From an uncultured Eubacteriales bacterium (GTDB lineage Bacteria; Bacillota; Clostridia; Oscillospirales; Acutalibacteraceae): DNA of 52,002 bases. The translations under genes and the position numbers were made by a program. Under the pieces are notes generated by a model. It was not told the DNA's origin and did no database searches. It worked only from the letters and a program-made list of their open reading frames with translations. This document shows, piece by piece, positions 1 to 8,204 of the stretch; within the stretch, counting starts at the first letter, position 1; each line of letters opens with the position of its first letter. Location: assembly GCA_900316025.1 (NCBI GenBank), contig ONBJ01000016.1:1-52002 (forward strand). The letters are read 5' to 3'.

Positions 1-4
1 TCAT
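1..4 (-). CDS. 5' end of a gene that runs off the left edge
   Basis: Only the start codon lies in the window: ATG at positions 4-2 on the minus strand. It is preceded at normal distance by an AGAGGTGA ribosome-binding site, and a promoter-like pair lies further upstream at 27-55. The product cannot be seen. The call rests only on the match between promoter, ribosome-binding site and ATG, so a chance ATG is possible. Confidence 0.45.
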
Positions 5-26
5 CTCTGTTCACCTCTTTATTTCA

Positions 27-55
27 AAGATACCATAATATGAAGTCATAGTCAA
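27..55 (-). promoter_or_regulatory. Sigma-A type promoter for the off-window gene
   Basis: On the minus strand TTGACT (55-50) is followed after 17 bp by TATCTT (32-27). It sits about 25 bp upstream of the AGAGGTGA ribosome-binding site of the gene starting at position 4. The -10 box matches the consensus only in part. Confidence 0.5.
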
Positions 56-61
56 CAATAA

Positions 62-135
62 TTCAGCCTACGGCTGAAAGGCAATTCATCTCACCGCCTA
101 TAGAGGCGGGAGACTTCTTGCCCGTTAGGTTTAAA
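62..135 (+). mobile_element. Possible remnant of an IS200/IS605-type element end
   Basis: Two adjacent structures are seen. A hairpin TTCAGCC/GGCTGAA lies at 62-78. A nested structure follows, with GGCAA (80-84) pairing TTGCC (118-122) around an inner CCGCC/GGCGG stem (94-109), then GTTAGGTTTAAAAG. The layout (ATTCATCTC, GC-rich inner stem, GAGACTTCTTGCC, then TTTAAA) resembles the structured 3' end of tnpB-type IS605 elements as I remember them. No tnpA or tnpB sequence is in the window, so this would be a solo end. The identification is tentative. Confidence 0.35.
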
Positions 136-158
136 AGATGTAAGTTGCTTCTATATGT

Positions 159-254
159 GGCGATTGCAGACCGTTTCGGACAAGTCCGAAACGGAACAGC
201 AGGCTTGAGCCTGCTGTTCATCAAAAGCTTTTGCTTTTGATGTCTGCAATCGCC
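159..254. repeat. Cloverleaf repeat, copy 1
   Basis: The outer stem GGCGATTGCAGAC (159-171) pairs with its complement at 242-254. Inside lie three hairpins of exactly 24 nt, each with a 10-bp stem and 4-nt loop: CCGTTTCGGA (171-194), AACAGCAGGC (195-218) and CATCAAAAGC (219-242), each followed by loop and perfect complement. It belongs to an eight-copy family. By arm order this copy has the same orientation as copies 2, 3 and 8 and is inverted relative to copies 4-7. It lies downstream of the kinase-like gene, beyond that gene's terminator. Confidence 0.95.
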
Positions 255-326
255 TTTTCAGTATAGCCGCAAGCCGCTGTTTCCGCTTTTCTCAAATAAA
301 AAGCACAAAAAACAAAATTAAATACT

Positions 327-364
327 AAAAACAAGCCACCAACAATCACTTATTGCGGTGGCTT
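327..364 (-). terminator. Rho-independent terminator of the kinase-like gene
   Basis: Minus-strand hairpin AAGCCACC/GGTGGCTT (364-333) with a 16-nt loop, followed by GTTTTTAG. It begins 16 bp past the stop codon at 381. Confidence 0.8.
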
Positions 365-380
365 AAATTTTGGAATTATA

Positions 381-2093
381 TTACTGAATTGCGGGAGCTG
401 TTCTGTCCTTATAGACAAACGTCTGTTCCGTAGCACTTTCGGGCTTCTTGCCAAGACTTACGTTTATCGTGATAGCTGAGCCGTACTCCTGCTTATCTCC
501 CTCTTTTATGTTTCCTGAGTAGCCGATGACATTTCCTGCCGGAATGCTGTCGCTGTAACCAAGAGTTGAATTTACAACAAATCCGTTTTTAACAAGATTT
601 TCTGTCGCAACATCCTTGTTGACATTCTGAATCTTAGGCAGCTCTCTGTACTGTGTTCCCTTGCTTATGGTACAGGTTATCGTTACGCCGTCATTTCCTC
701 TTGAAACAGTTTTCTGAGCATCGGGAGTCTGCTTGCATATTTTACCTTCTGGTACAGTATCGCTGAATTCTTCATCTATAGCCTTGTATATTGCATATTC
801 ATTGCTGCTGTCTGCTACAGTCTTTGCTTCCTCCCATGTCTTTCCTATAAAATCGGGTACACGGAAATATTCGCTGTCAGCGGCATAAGTAAAGTCCTCC
901 GGCATAGCCTCAGATGACATAGTAGCACTCTGTGTAGGCTCATTGTTTATGTCAAACATACCGTCAAGCGGGTTTTTTGAATACCACAGGTATCCAAGAC
1001 CTCCGAACACGGCAAGGGCTATGAGCATTGATATTACTCCTACCCTGAAGTTGCTTATTTTGCCCTTCTCCTCCTGAGGTGCTTTCTCATCGGGTACTTC
1101 GACCGTTCTGGATATTTCGTCCTGCATAGCCTTGACAGTAGGTGCTGCCGAAAGCTGCTCGGCAAGCTCTCTGAAAGAAGATATTCTTTCAGCCCTGTTT
1201 ACCTGAAGTCCCTTTGCCAGTGTCGATATTACAAAAGGCGGAAGCTTCTTTGCTATGCTTGTACTCATTAAAAGACGGCCGTCCTCTTTTCTTTTCAAAG
1301 CATCAAGCGGAAGCTTTCCTGTAAGAGCAAAAAACATAGATGCACAGAAACCGTAAACATCTGTTACAGCGTCAAGCTCGCCGTCTTCCTCATACTGTTC
1401 GGGGGCACTGCACCCTGAAAACAGCTCAGCTTCTGTTGCGTTTCCTTTCTGCCTTACCTCACGAATGGCAAAGTCATCAAGTCTGAGCCTTCCCTCTGAC
1501 GAAACAAACAGAAGATTTGACGGACATATACCCAGATGATACATTCCGCTTTCTGAGAGTGTTATCATTCCTTCAAGGAACGGTTTTACCAATGATCTCA
1601 GACTTTCCCATTCAAGGTGTCCGCCGTTTCGTCTGACGTAATCCTCAAACGAAATCACATCTTCATACATACTTACAGTATACACCGTATTGTTATCCTG
1701 AAATACATTTTCTACCTTAACTATGCTGTCATTATCATCGAGGTTCATAACAGCTTGTCCTATGTCGGCAAAGCTGTCCTTCAAAGCGTTGAATTTTCCT
1801 GAACAACCTTTTTTTACAGTGACAACAGAGCTTCCCTCTGTTCTTCTTATCAGATTTTCGGGCAAAAACTCACGTATTTCTACTATTTTTTCCGTTTTGT
1901 TGTCATATCCTATATATCTTACGCTGTCCGACCTGGTATCAAGAACCTTGCCTACAGTGTATCTGTCGTTTTCCAATCCTGTTCCTAATGGCAAAAACGG
2001 CGAGAACTGCTCCGTGTCCTGCGAAAAACCACAGTGAGGACAAATCTGCTCACCGTGCGTATCTTTCATACAACCGTAACATAAATCAGCCAT
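381..2093 (-). CDS. Zinc-ribbon, kinase-fold, PASTA membrane protein (predicted pseudokinase)
   Basis: About 570 aa. The N-terminus is a zinc ribbon (CYGC and CPHC). A Ser/Thr-kinase-like domain, one transmembrane helix (VGVISMLIALAVFGGLGYLW) and two extracellular PASTA-like modules follow. The kinase motifs are degraded: the VAIK lysine position reads VEIRE, the HRD catalytic loop reads YHLGICPSN (Asp lost, Asn kept) and DFG reads DDFA. It is therefore probably catalytically dead and may act as a sensor or scaffold for cell-wall muropeptides; that role is inferred from PASTA kinases. I chose the ATG at 2093 because AGGTG precedes it and the promoter -10 box overlaps the upstream ATG at 2126. 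Its neighbours are lipoproteins of unknown role. Confidence 0.8.
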   Translation of the reverse strand: MADLCYGCMKDTHGEQICPHCGFSQDTEQFSPFLPLGTGLENDRYTVGKVLDTRSDSVRYIGYDNKTEKIVEIREFLPENLIRRTEGSSVVTVKKGCSGKFNALKDSFADIGQAVMNLDDNDSIVKVENVFQDNNTVYTVSMYEDVISFEDYVRRNGGHLEWESLRSLVKPFLEGMITLSESGMYHLGICPSNLLFVSSEGRLRLDDFAIREVRQKGNATEAELFSGCSAPEQYEEDGELDAVTDVYGFCASMFFALTGKLPLDALKRKEDGRLLMSTSIAKKLPPFVISTLAKGLQVNRAERISSFRELAEQLSAAPTVKAMQDEISRTVEVPDEKAPQEEKGKISNFRVGVISMLIALAVFGGLGYLWYSKNPLDGMFDINNEPTQSATMSSEAMPEDFTYAADSEYFRVPDFIGKTWEEAKTVADSSNEYAIYKAIDEEFSDTVPEGKICKQTPDAQKTVSRGNDGVTITCTISKGTQYRELPKIQNVNKDVATENLVKNGFVVNSTLGYSDSIPAGNVIGYSGNIKEGDKQEYGSAITINVSLGKKPESATEQTFVYKDRTAPAIQ

Positions 2094-2124
2094 AAAAGCA
2101 CACCTACTTTCCGAATATGTAATC

Positions 2125-2154
2125 ATTATAACATATATACACTTACGTTTTCAA
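2125..2154 (-). promoter_or_regulatory. Promoter of the kinase-like gene
   Basis: TTGAAA (2154-2149), 18-bp spacer, TATAAT (2130-2125) on the minus strand. Transcription would start near 2118, giving a leader of about 25 nt to the ATG at 2093. Confidence 0.65.
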
Positions 2155-2330
2155 CTAAAATATAGCAATAAATCTTATTTTATACACATAATTTTCTTTA
2201 TATGACAGGAACAGAAACCGAATATCATCTTAAAATATGCGTACAAGACCTTTTCTTTAAGTATATTTAACCTTATTTCTGCAATTATACCATATACTTC
2301 TTCAAAATATATCAGAAATTTTGAAGTAAG

Positions 2331-3590
2331 TTACTGATGTTCACTTTCTGTCGGCTTTTTTGTAGGAGCCTGTGTGGGAGGCTCGGTTTCAGGTTCGGCA
2401 TACGCTGTCAGATTGAAGTCCTTGTCAAAATATTCGGACGTGTATGTTGTTATACCAAGCTGTTTCTGAATTGCAGGGATTGTCTTTCCGCTTGCACTGT
2501 TGAAGTATATATAGTTGTTCTTGTCAAGCTGATTATTTGAATCCATTTTCAGCGGATTTGTAGAAATCGCAACATATGCAACTCCCTTATCCTTTTCGCC
2601 CTTCTTCATAGCCGTACAGCCCTTGCCTACGTTTTTCTGATCCTCATTGCTTACAAAGTTCACAGTAACCTTGTAGTATGCTATAAGACTGTTGTTGCTT
2701 ATATCCTTTCTGAAGTATATGTACTGGTATTTTTCCAGCGAAAAGCTTGTGTCATATGTACATTCAAATGAGCTTAAATCCCTCTTTTTTCCGCTTGCGT
2801 ATGTATAGTCGCAGTCAAATATGTAATAATCATTCTGCATATGATACTTCATCTCTTTGTTCATCTCTTCACGCAGATTTTCAGTATCAACACCATCCAG
2901 TGATGTTCTCGAGCCTGCAAGCTTTTCCACGGTATATTTTTTTGTTTCTTCCTTGAGGAAATATCCTTTTTTCTTCAGCTTGTCATCAATTTCCTTTGCG
3001 GATACTGTAACGGTATCTCCGTTCCAGAGGTATTTGTCTGCACTTTCTATTTTGAATTTCACACAGTTTTTTACAACCTCAGAACAGTTTCCGGTATCCA
3101 GCTTTGCCGTACCTTTTCCGTTCGTTCCTGCAAACTTAATTTTAAGATTTTTGAATGCGTCAAGCTCTTCTCCGTCAGACAGATTTTTTGCCGTACATGT
3201 GAGTGTCGTATCCTCCATTACAACATTTGCTCTTTCCGCAAGATATTTGTCATATGATGCAACAACGTCAAATTCTTCATTGTTTTTGAGCTTTCCGTCC
3301 TGATTTTTATTTGCAAACTCAAACTTTATTCCGTTGAGCAGCTTTTTTATTTCCGAGTAATGCTCATTTTCCTTATATTTTGCAAGTTCCTTTTCAACAT
3401 TCTCGGTATTAAGCGAAAGAACCGCCGTTCCGTGACCGTTGCAGCCTCCTATCTGAACATCAAGAAGCTTTGACGATATTATGCTTATCTTAACTCTTCC
3501 ACAGCCCGTAAAAATAAATGCACTCAACAAAACAACCCCGACAAGCAGGGCATACAGAAAAATATTTCTTTTTTTTTCTGTTTTTCTCAT
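2331..3590 (-). CDS. Uncharacterised lipoprotein with duplicated N-terminal domain
   Basis: About 419 aa. The signal peptide ends in a lipobox (FIFTGC), so it is probably exported and lipid-anchored. Two related Ig-like segments follow one another: one contains VQIGGCNGHGTAVLSLNTEN, the other KIKFAGTNGKGTAKLDTGN, both of the type 'fG..GkGtA.ld...'. A C-terminal domain contains MKKGEKDKGVAYVAI, and the protein ends in a Pro/Thr-rich tail (PPTQAPTKKPTE). The lipoprotein at 5056-5910 is a paralogue with one copy of the repeated segment and the same C-terminal motif. I chose ATG 3590 over TTG 3593 because GAGGT lies 7 nt upstream. I do not recognise a function. Proximity to a PASTA protein suggests an envelope role. 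Confidence 0.8.
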   Translation of the reverse strand: MRKTEKKRNIFLYALLVGVVLLSAFIFTGCGRVKISIISSKLLDVQIGGCNGHGTAVLSLNTENVEKELAKYKENEHYSEIKKLLNGIKFEFANKNQDGKLKNNEEFDVVASYDKYLAERANVVMEDTTLTCTAKNLSDGEELDAFKNLKIKFAGTNGKGTAKLDTGNCSEVVKNCVKFKIESADKYLWNGDTVTVSAKEIDDKLKKKGYFLKEETKKYTVEKLAGSRTSLDGVDTENLREEMNKEMKYHMQNDYYIFDCDYTYASGKKRDLSSFECTYDTSFSLEKYQYIYFRKDISNNSLIAYYKVTVNFVSNEDQKNVGKGCTAMKKGEKDKGVAYVAISTNPLKMDSNNQLDKNNYIYFNSASGKTIPAIQKQLGITTYTSEYFDKDFNLTAYAEPETEPPTQAPTKKPTESEHQ

Positions 3591-3682
3591 CAATATTACC
3601 TCGCTTTATTACCTCACTTTTTGTCTGTATTCCGTATACAAACGGAATTTGCGGTATACAGCCATACCTGAAGCAACGCACA

Positions 3683-3783
3683 GTGCGATTGCAGACCCTT
3701 GCGGAATATTCCGCAAGGAGTTTAATTGCCTCGGCAATTAGACAATAAAAAGACGTACGTCTTTTTATTGTCTGCAATCGCAC
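3683..3783. repeat. Cloverleaf repeat, copy 2
   Basis: The outer stem GTGCGATTGCAGAC (3683-3696) pairs with its complement at 3770-3783. The arms are CCTTGCGGAA with its complement, a shorter TAATTGCC/GGCAATTA arm, and a 28-nt perfect palindrome beginning CAATAAAAAGACG. It lies between the alcohol dehydrogenase stop and the lipoprotein start. It is the least regular copy, because its middle arm is shorter. Confidence 0.92.
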
Positions 3784-3808
3784 ACTCAGTCTGACAGTCT
3801 ACAATGTA

Positions 3809-4975
3809 TCAGAGGCTTTCTCTAAGAATTTGCTTTACCTCGTCCTTTGTAAGAACCTTGTAGCCTCCGTTAAGAATGATGGTTGCGTCTGCTATTCCGT
3901 CAATCATATATTCATCGACACCAAGCTCTCCTGTTCTCAGGCAAAGACCGAGATTATTCATCCACGTTTCCAGTGCATTCAGACCTGCTTCTGCTGCCTG
4001 CTTGTCTGTCATTCCGCTGGTATCAATCTGCCATACCTGCTCTGCAAAACGTCTGAATTTTTTAATTCCATAGGGCATAATCATTCTGTAGTAGGGCAGC
4101 GATACCGCAGCAAGAGTCATTCCGTGAGTAGCGTCCGTGTAAGCCCCCACAGCCTGTCCTATCATATGCACCATCCAGTCCGTGGATTTTCCTCTTGATA
4201 TAAGGGTATTAAGTGCCCATGTCGCCGTCCACATTATATTTGAACGTGCTTCATAATCTTCTGGATTTTCCAGTGCTTTATATGAGCTGTTTATAAGCGA
4301 TTTCATCAGTCCCTCAGCTATATAGTCGCTGGTGTTGTCATCATCTCCGGAAAAATACTGCTCGCATATATGATTGAATATGTCATATATTCCGGCAACC
4401 ATCTGACGCTTGGGAAGGGAATATGTGAATACGGGGTTTAATATTGAAAATTTCGGCATTACGTTTTCCTTGAAAACATGACCTATTTTGAGCTTCTGAG
4501 CATGGTTTGTTATTACAGAGCCTGCGTTCATCTCAGAGCCTGTTCCTGCCATTGTAAGTATGCAGCCTACGGGAATTATCTCGCAGTCAGGGTCTTCAAA
4601 TTTGATATAGTACTTGTCCCACGGGTCGTCCTTACAGTTTACCGATACGGACAATGCCTTTGCGTAGTCACAGCACGAGCCTCCTCCTACTGCAAGAATA
4701 AGGTCAATATTGTTTTCACGTGCTGTCTTTATTCCGTCATAGAGCTTATCGACTGTGGGATTGGGCATAACCCCTCCGTCCTCAACGACGTTCTTTCCGT
4801 TTTTTCTGAGTATGTCAATAACTGCATCGTATATGCCGTTTCTCTTTATCGAACCGCCTCCGTATACAAGCTGTACATTTTTTCCGTACTTCGGAAGCTC
4901 ATTGTTCAGATATTTGAGTGAATCATCACCGAAATAAAGCTTTGTTGCATTTACATAACTGAAATTGCCTAACAT
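3809..4975 (-). CDS. Iron-containing alcohol dehydrogenase (butanol dehydrogenase / YqhD-like)
   Basis: 388 aa, full length for the family. It probably reduces aldehydes to alcohols with NAD(P)H in fermentation, in the cytoplasm. The N-terminal dinucleotide fold carries the GGGSCCDYAKAL motif. The C-terminal metal-binding domain has GIYDIFNHICEQYF and DATHGMTLAAVSLPYY, which hold the Asp and His ligands of the family. The start is well supported (GGAAGG about 9 nt before the ATG). It is closest in look to the BdhA/YqhD group; the actual substrate cannot be told. A short TTAAACTTTTTATG string upstream (5021-5034) may be debris of the second repeat family. Confidence 0.9.
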   Translation of the reverse strand: MLGNFSYVNATKLYFGDDSLKYLNNELPKYGKNVQLVYGGGSIKRNGIYDAVIDILRKNGKNVVEDGGVMPNPTVDKLYDGIKTARENNIDLILAVGGGSCCDYAKALSVSVNCKDDPWDKYYIKFEDPDCEIIPVGCILTMAGTGSEMNAGSVITNHAQKLKIGHVFKENVMPKFSILNPVFTYSLPKRQMVAGIYDIFNHICEQYFSGDDDNTSDYIAEGLMKSLINSSYKALENPEDYEARSNIMWTATWALNTLISRGKSTDWMVHMIGQAVGAYTDATHGMTLAAVSLPYYRMIMPYGIKKFRRFAEQVWQIDTSGMTDKQAAEAGLNALETWMNNLGLCLRTGELGVDEYMIDGIADATIILNGGYKVLTKDEVKQILRESL

Positions 4976-5055
4976 ATTATTCGTCCTTCCTTTATTATCT
5001 GCATAAGGTCATTCTTGTTGCCTTAAACTTTTTATGATTTTGTATACAGACAGCA

Positions 5056-5910
5056 TTACACAAAAAGTTCGTACACCATCTTATAATCGCCGCCGTATCT
5101 GCAGTAATCCTCAGCGTCCTCCTTGCTGTCAAACACTTTTTTTATTGCTTTCATACCTTCCGCATTTGAATCAGCCCTGAATATCTTATCACCTGTAGCT
5201 CTTACAGAGGTAAGTCCTACCAGAACATATGCCGTTCCCCTGTCATTTTCGCCCTTTTTCATAGGTGCTTCAAAGCTGCTATCCATATCCTCAGTGCATA
5301 CTATGCTGTTTTCAAGCTCGTACAATACGAAATATGCGTTCTTTTTATGCTCTTTCTGATGGAATGTATATAGCATTTTAATATCGTAATATGTGTAGGT
5401 GTAACTGAACGAACCGCTTCTGCTCCAGCCTGTGCGGTCAAATCCGCTGTCGTACAGCATATGAAAGTTATTTATGCTTTCAGAGATAAACTTATCGGCA
5501 ATACGGCGTATTTCTTTATTCAGAGCTTCTTTTTCGTAATCCTCAATTGCTGTCGGATAAAAATCCACTCCTGTTACGATATATTCTTTTTCGTAAGCGG
5601 CAGAACCCAAACGGCTTTTCCCGATATTTTTGTTTCTGACTGACGCTTTTACCGATACTGTTTCTCCGTTTGAAAGATTTCCGTTATTTTTACATTCAAA
5701 CTCAAAGTTATCACGTATGAAGATTTCGCAATTACTTGTGTCAAAATCGGCAAAACCCTTTTCAGGTTCTCCGTGAAATGAAACTCTCAGCCCTCTGAAC
5801 GGGTCTGTTGTATCTGCACTGAATTTTTTATCTCCGCTGCCCGACACCGCTCCGCATGAACACAGAAGCAGCGAAGCAGCAAAAAACATAGCCGTAACCC
5901 TAAATTTCAA
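5056..5910 (-). CDS. Uncharacterised lipoprotein, paralogue of the one at 2331-3590
   Basis: 284 aa. The signal peptide has lipobox LLLCSC. It shares with the 2331-3590 protein a segment of the form 'FrgLrvsFhGepekGfAdfDTsNC' followed by 'NGetVsVkAsv', and a C-terminal MKKGENDRGTAYVLVGLTS. Here the N-terminal segment is single rather than duplicated. The start codon is TTG at 5910 with GGTGA 7 nt upstream; the next Met (residue 8) would shorten the signal peptide. Function is unknown. Two related lipoproteins flanking a dehydrogenase suggest duplication and divergence. Confidence 0.8.
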   Translation of the reverse strand: MKFRVTAMFFAASLLLCSCGAVSGSGDKKFSADTTDPFRGLRVSFHGEPEKGFADFDTSNCEIFIRDNFEFECKNNGNLSNGETVSVKASVRNKNIGKSRLGSAAYEKEYIVTGVDFYPTAIEDYEKEALNKEIRRIADKFISESINNFHMLYDSGFDRTGWSRSGSFSYTYTYYDIKMLYTFHQKEHKKNAYFVLYELENSIVCTEDMDSSFEAPMKKGENDRGTAYVLVGLTSVRATGDKIFRADSNAEGMKAIKKVFDSKEDAEDYCRYGGDYKMVYELFV

Positions 5911-5936
5911 GTAATCTTCACCACCGAAAAATACGA

Positions 5937-6024
5937 GTTCAAGGGCTTTGCCCTTGAAAATCCCACCAAAGGCTCTGCCTTTGGAAACCGCAAGCCTTTG
6001 AAAAGGCTTGACCTAAACTTTATG
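5937..6024. repeat. Triple-hairpin repeat (family 2), copy a
   Basis: Three hairpins in order: AAGGGCTTTGCCCTT (5941-5955), CCAAAGG/CCTTTGG (5966-5984) and AAGCCTTT/AAAGGCTT (5992-6009), ending in GACCTAAACTTTATG (6010-6024). The same order recurs near 17.2, 19.3 and 36.1 kb. It lies between the HAD phosphatase stop and the lipoprotein start. Confidence 0.9.
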
Positions 6025-6043
6025 GTGTCAAAGTTCAGACTGA

Positions 6044-6682
6044 TTATCTGAAAATATTTTCTGCAATCTTTAAAATATCATCTATGCGATTTATTGTATA
6101 GTCAGCACTGTTTACATGACCAAAGCCGTACTCAGCCCAGACAAAAGGAATACCCGCAAAATGCGACGCATCACAGTCCCCCTGAGTATCACCTGCATAT
6201 ACAGCCCTGTCAAGATTGTTTCTTTCATATATAAGTTTTATGTTTTCCCCCTTTGACAAGCCTGTACCTCCGTGACATTCCGTATCCGTAAAGTACTTTG
6301 CAAGATTATGAGCCTTGAAAAAGGCTTTTATGTAATCCTCTCCGCAGTTGCTGACAATATAAAGAGTTATTCCTTTTTCTGTAAGCTCTCCAAGAGTTTT
6401 TTCCAGATTAGGATAAAGTTTTCCTCCGTATTCCGAAAGATACCTGCATTCACGATTATCGCATATTTTCATAAGCTCCATCGCACGTTCTCTTGAGGTA
6501 TTCGGGAAAAATACTTTGGAAATGTCCTCAGCGGTTTTCCCCATCTGGGATTTAAGAACTTCTTCTGTAAGCGTATAGTCAACATCATCATAATTCTTTA
6601 TTTCATCGTTAAATGCTCTCGTTACCGTTTCTGCAGAATCCCAGAGTGTACCGTCAAGGTCAAAAATAATTCCGTTCTTCAT
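6044..6682 (-). CDS. HAD-family hydrolase (phosphoglycolate phosphatase-like)
   Basis: 212 aa from the ATG at 6682. It carries the HAD motifs: IFDLDGTLWDS (nucleophile and acid/base Asp), VSNCGEDY (motif II) and YAGDTQGDCDASHFAG (motif IV). An alpha-helical cap lies between motifs I and II, so this is a small-molecule phosphatase of the Gph/PgmB type; the substrate is unknown. ATG 6682 is preceded by GAGGAG at 9 nt, whereas the longer reading frame to 6718 has no ribosome-binding site. It lies downstream of metK in the same direction. Confidence 0.88.
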   Translation of the reverse strand: MKNGIIFDLDGTLWDSAETVTRAFNDEIKNYDDVDYTLTEEVLKSQMGKTAEDISKVFFPNTSRERAMELMKICDNRECRYLSEYGGKLYPNLEKTLGELTEKGITLYIVSNCGEDYIKAFFKAHNLAKYFTDTECHGGTGLSKGENIKLIYERNNLDRAVYAGDTQGDCDASHFAGIPFVWAEYGFGHVNSADYTINRIDDILKIAENIFR

Positions 6683-6712
6683 ATAGGCATACTCCTCAAT
6701 AATTACAATTAC

Positions 6713-6738
6713 AGCCAAGGAGAAAAATCTCCTTGGCT
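6713..6738 (-). terminator. Inverted repeat between metK and the HAD gene, possible terminator
   Basis: An 11-bp stem AGCCAAGGAGA/TCTCCTTGGCT with a 4-nt loop. There is no U-run on the minus strand after it (GTAATTGTAATT), so it may be an imperfect terminator of metK or a leader hairpin for the HAD gene. A TATAAT lies just before it. Confidence 0.4.
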
Positions 6739-6790
6739 ATTATAACATATATATTCGGTTTTTAGTACATATTTAAATAAAAATTAAAAT

Positions 6791-7978
6791 TTATTTTACG
6801 TTTAAGGCATTTTTAAGTTCTTCGGTTCTGTCCGTCTTTTCCCACGATACGCCAAGTTCTTCTCGTCCCATATGTCCGTATGCCGCCGTAGGTCTGTACT
6901 TTGTATTTCTGAGATTAAGATTTTCTATAATCGCAGCCGGTCTGAGGTCAAAAACCTTGTTTACGGCATTTGCAAGTTCCTCGTTTGTGTATTCCGATGT
7001 TCCGAACGAATCCACGAATACGGAAACAGGTTTCGCCACACCTATTGCATATGCAAGCTGTACCTCACATTTTCTTGCTATTCCTGCTCCTACTATGTTC
7101 TTAGCAACATATCTTGCCGCATATGCCGCACTTCTGTCTACCTTTGTAGGGTCTTTTCCGCTGAATGCTCCGCCTCCGTGTCTGGAAAATCCTCCGTAGG
7201 TATCTACTATTATCTTTCTTCCTGTAAGTCCGCTGTCACCCACAGGACCTCCTATTACAAATCTTCCTGTAGGGTTGACAAATATCTTAGTGTCTTTATC
7301 AATAAGTTCGTAAGGAATAACAGGCTCTATTACGTGTTTTCTGATGTCCGCTCTTATCTGCTCAAGTGTTACGCTCTCGTCATGCTGAGTTGATACAACT
7401 ATTGCTTCAATTCTTACTATTTTATCATCGTTGTACTCTACTGTAACCTGAGTTTTTCCGTCAGGTCTGAGATAGTCAAGCTCTCCGCTTTTGCGTACAG
7501 CGGTAAGTCTTCTCGCAAGTCTGTGAGCATATGATATTGCCGCAGGCATAAGCTCGGGTGTCTCATCGCAGGCATATCCGAACATCATTCCCTGATCTCC
7601 TGCTCCTATGCTGTTATAGATGTGATTTTCTCCGTCTTTCAGCTCATAGCTTTCATTTACTCCCATAGCTATGTCTGCCGACTGCGTATCGAGTGATGTT
7701 ATTACCGCACAGGTGTTTCCGTCAAATCCGCATTCACTGCTGTTATATCCTATTTCTTTTATTACGTTTCTTGCTATCTGAGGTATGTCAACATTTGCCT
7801 TGGTCGATATTTCTCCCATAATATGTACCATACCTGTTGTAACGGTGGTTTCACATGCTACGTGTGCTTCCTTGTCCTTCTCCAGAACTGCATCGAGTAT
7901 TGCATCAGAAACCTGATCGCATATCTTGTCGGGATGTCCCTCAGTTACCGATTCCGATGTAAAAAAATGCTTTACCAA
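6791..7978 (-). CDS. metK: S-adenosylmethionine synthetase
   Basis: 395 aa, full length. It makes SAM from methionine and ATP as a cytoplasmic homotetramer. Visible signatures are [17 protein letters not shown] near the N-terminus, [12 protein letters not shown] (ATP-binding hexapeptide region) and [16 protein letters not shown] (phosphate-binding loop). The start codon is TTG at 7978, with AAGGAG 9 nt upstream. Expression is almost certainly under SAM-I riboswitch control: aptamer 8074-8169, terminator 8020-8060 and a consensus promoter at 8205-8233. Confidence 0.98.
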   Translation of the reverse strand: MVKHFFTSESVTEGHPDKICDQVSDAILDAVLEKDKEAHVACETTVTTGMVHIMGEISTKANVDIPQIARNVIKEIGYNSSECGFDGNTCAVITSLDTQSADIAMGVNESYELKDGENHIYNSIGAGDQGMMFGYACDETPELMPAAISYAHRLARRLTAVRKSGELDYLRPDGKTQVTVEYNDDKIVRIEAIVVSTQHDESVTLEQIRADIRKHVIEPVIPYELIDKDTKIFVNPTGRFVIGGPVGDSGLTGRKIIVDTYGGFSRHGGGAFSGKDPTKVDRSAAYAARYVAKNIVGAGIARKCEVQLAYAIGVAKPVSVFVDSFGTSEYTNEELANAVNKVFDLRPAAIIENLNLRNTKYRPTAAYGHMGREELGVSWEKTDRTEELKNALNVK

Positions 7979-8019
7979 TTTTCCCTTCTCCTTTGCTTGT
8001 CAGATTGTAAAAAACTGTA

Positions 8020-8060
8020 TGCAAACAAAAACAACCTCCCGGTGTCTGTCACCGAAAGGC
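8020..8060 (-). terminator. Expression-platform terminator of the SAM riboswitch
   Basis: On the minus strand CCTTTCGGTG pairs with CACCGGGAGG (with G-U pairs) and is followed by TTGTTTTTGTTT. It lies between the aptamer and metK, so SAM binding would end transcription here. Confidence 0.88.
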
Positions 8061-8073
8061 TTTATATTTTTCT

Positions 8074-8169
8074 CTCATCTCTCGGCTTCACCGCAGGATT
8101 TGGCACCTTACTGCTTGCAGCAGGTTGCCGGACTTCTTCGGGCCTGTTCCCTCCGTCACTCTTGATAAG
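8074..8169 (-). promoter_or_regulatory. SAM-I (S-box) riboswitch aptamer
   Basis: Reading the minus strand, the conserved S-box elements appear in order: CTTATCAAGAG at 8169, GGAGGGA, GGCCC, the AAGTCCGGCAACCT core, GGTGCCAAATCCTGC and the closing GAGAGATGAG at about 8074. This is the usual arrangement of the four-way junction. Placement just before metK with a downstream terminator implies transcriptional OFF control by SAM. Confidence 0.95.
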
Positions 8170-8204
8170 TCAGTTGCTTTATTCACTTTTTACGTACGTG
8201 CGGT

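Noticed and set aside
159-254. tRNA gene (cloverleaf shape)
   Set aside because: Arms are 10 bp with perfect palindromes, no anticodon or TTCRANY box and no acceptor/CCA logic; the eight copies differ in all arms.
3628-3660. Operator-like inverted repeat (ATTCCGT/ACGGAAT) before the lipoprotein gene
   Set aside because: Short, without a recognised regulator or clear promoter beside it; may be chance.
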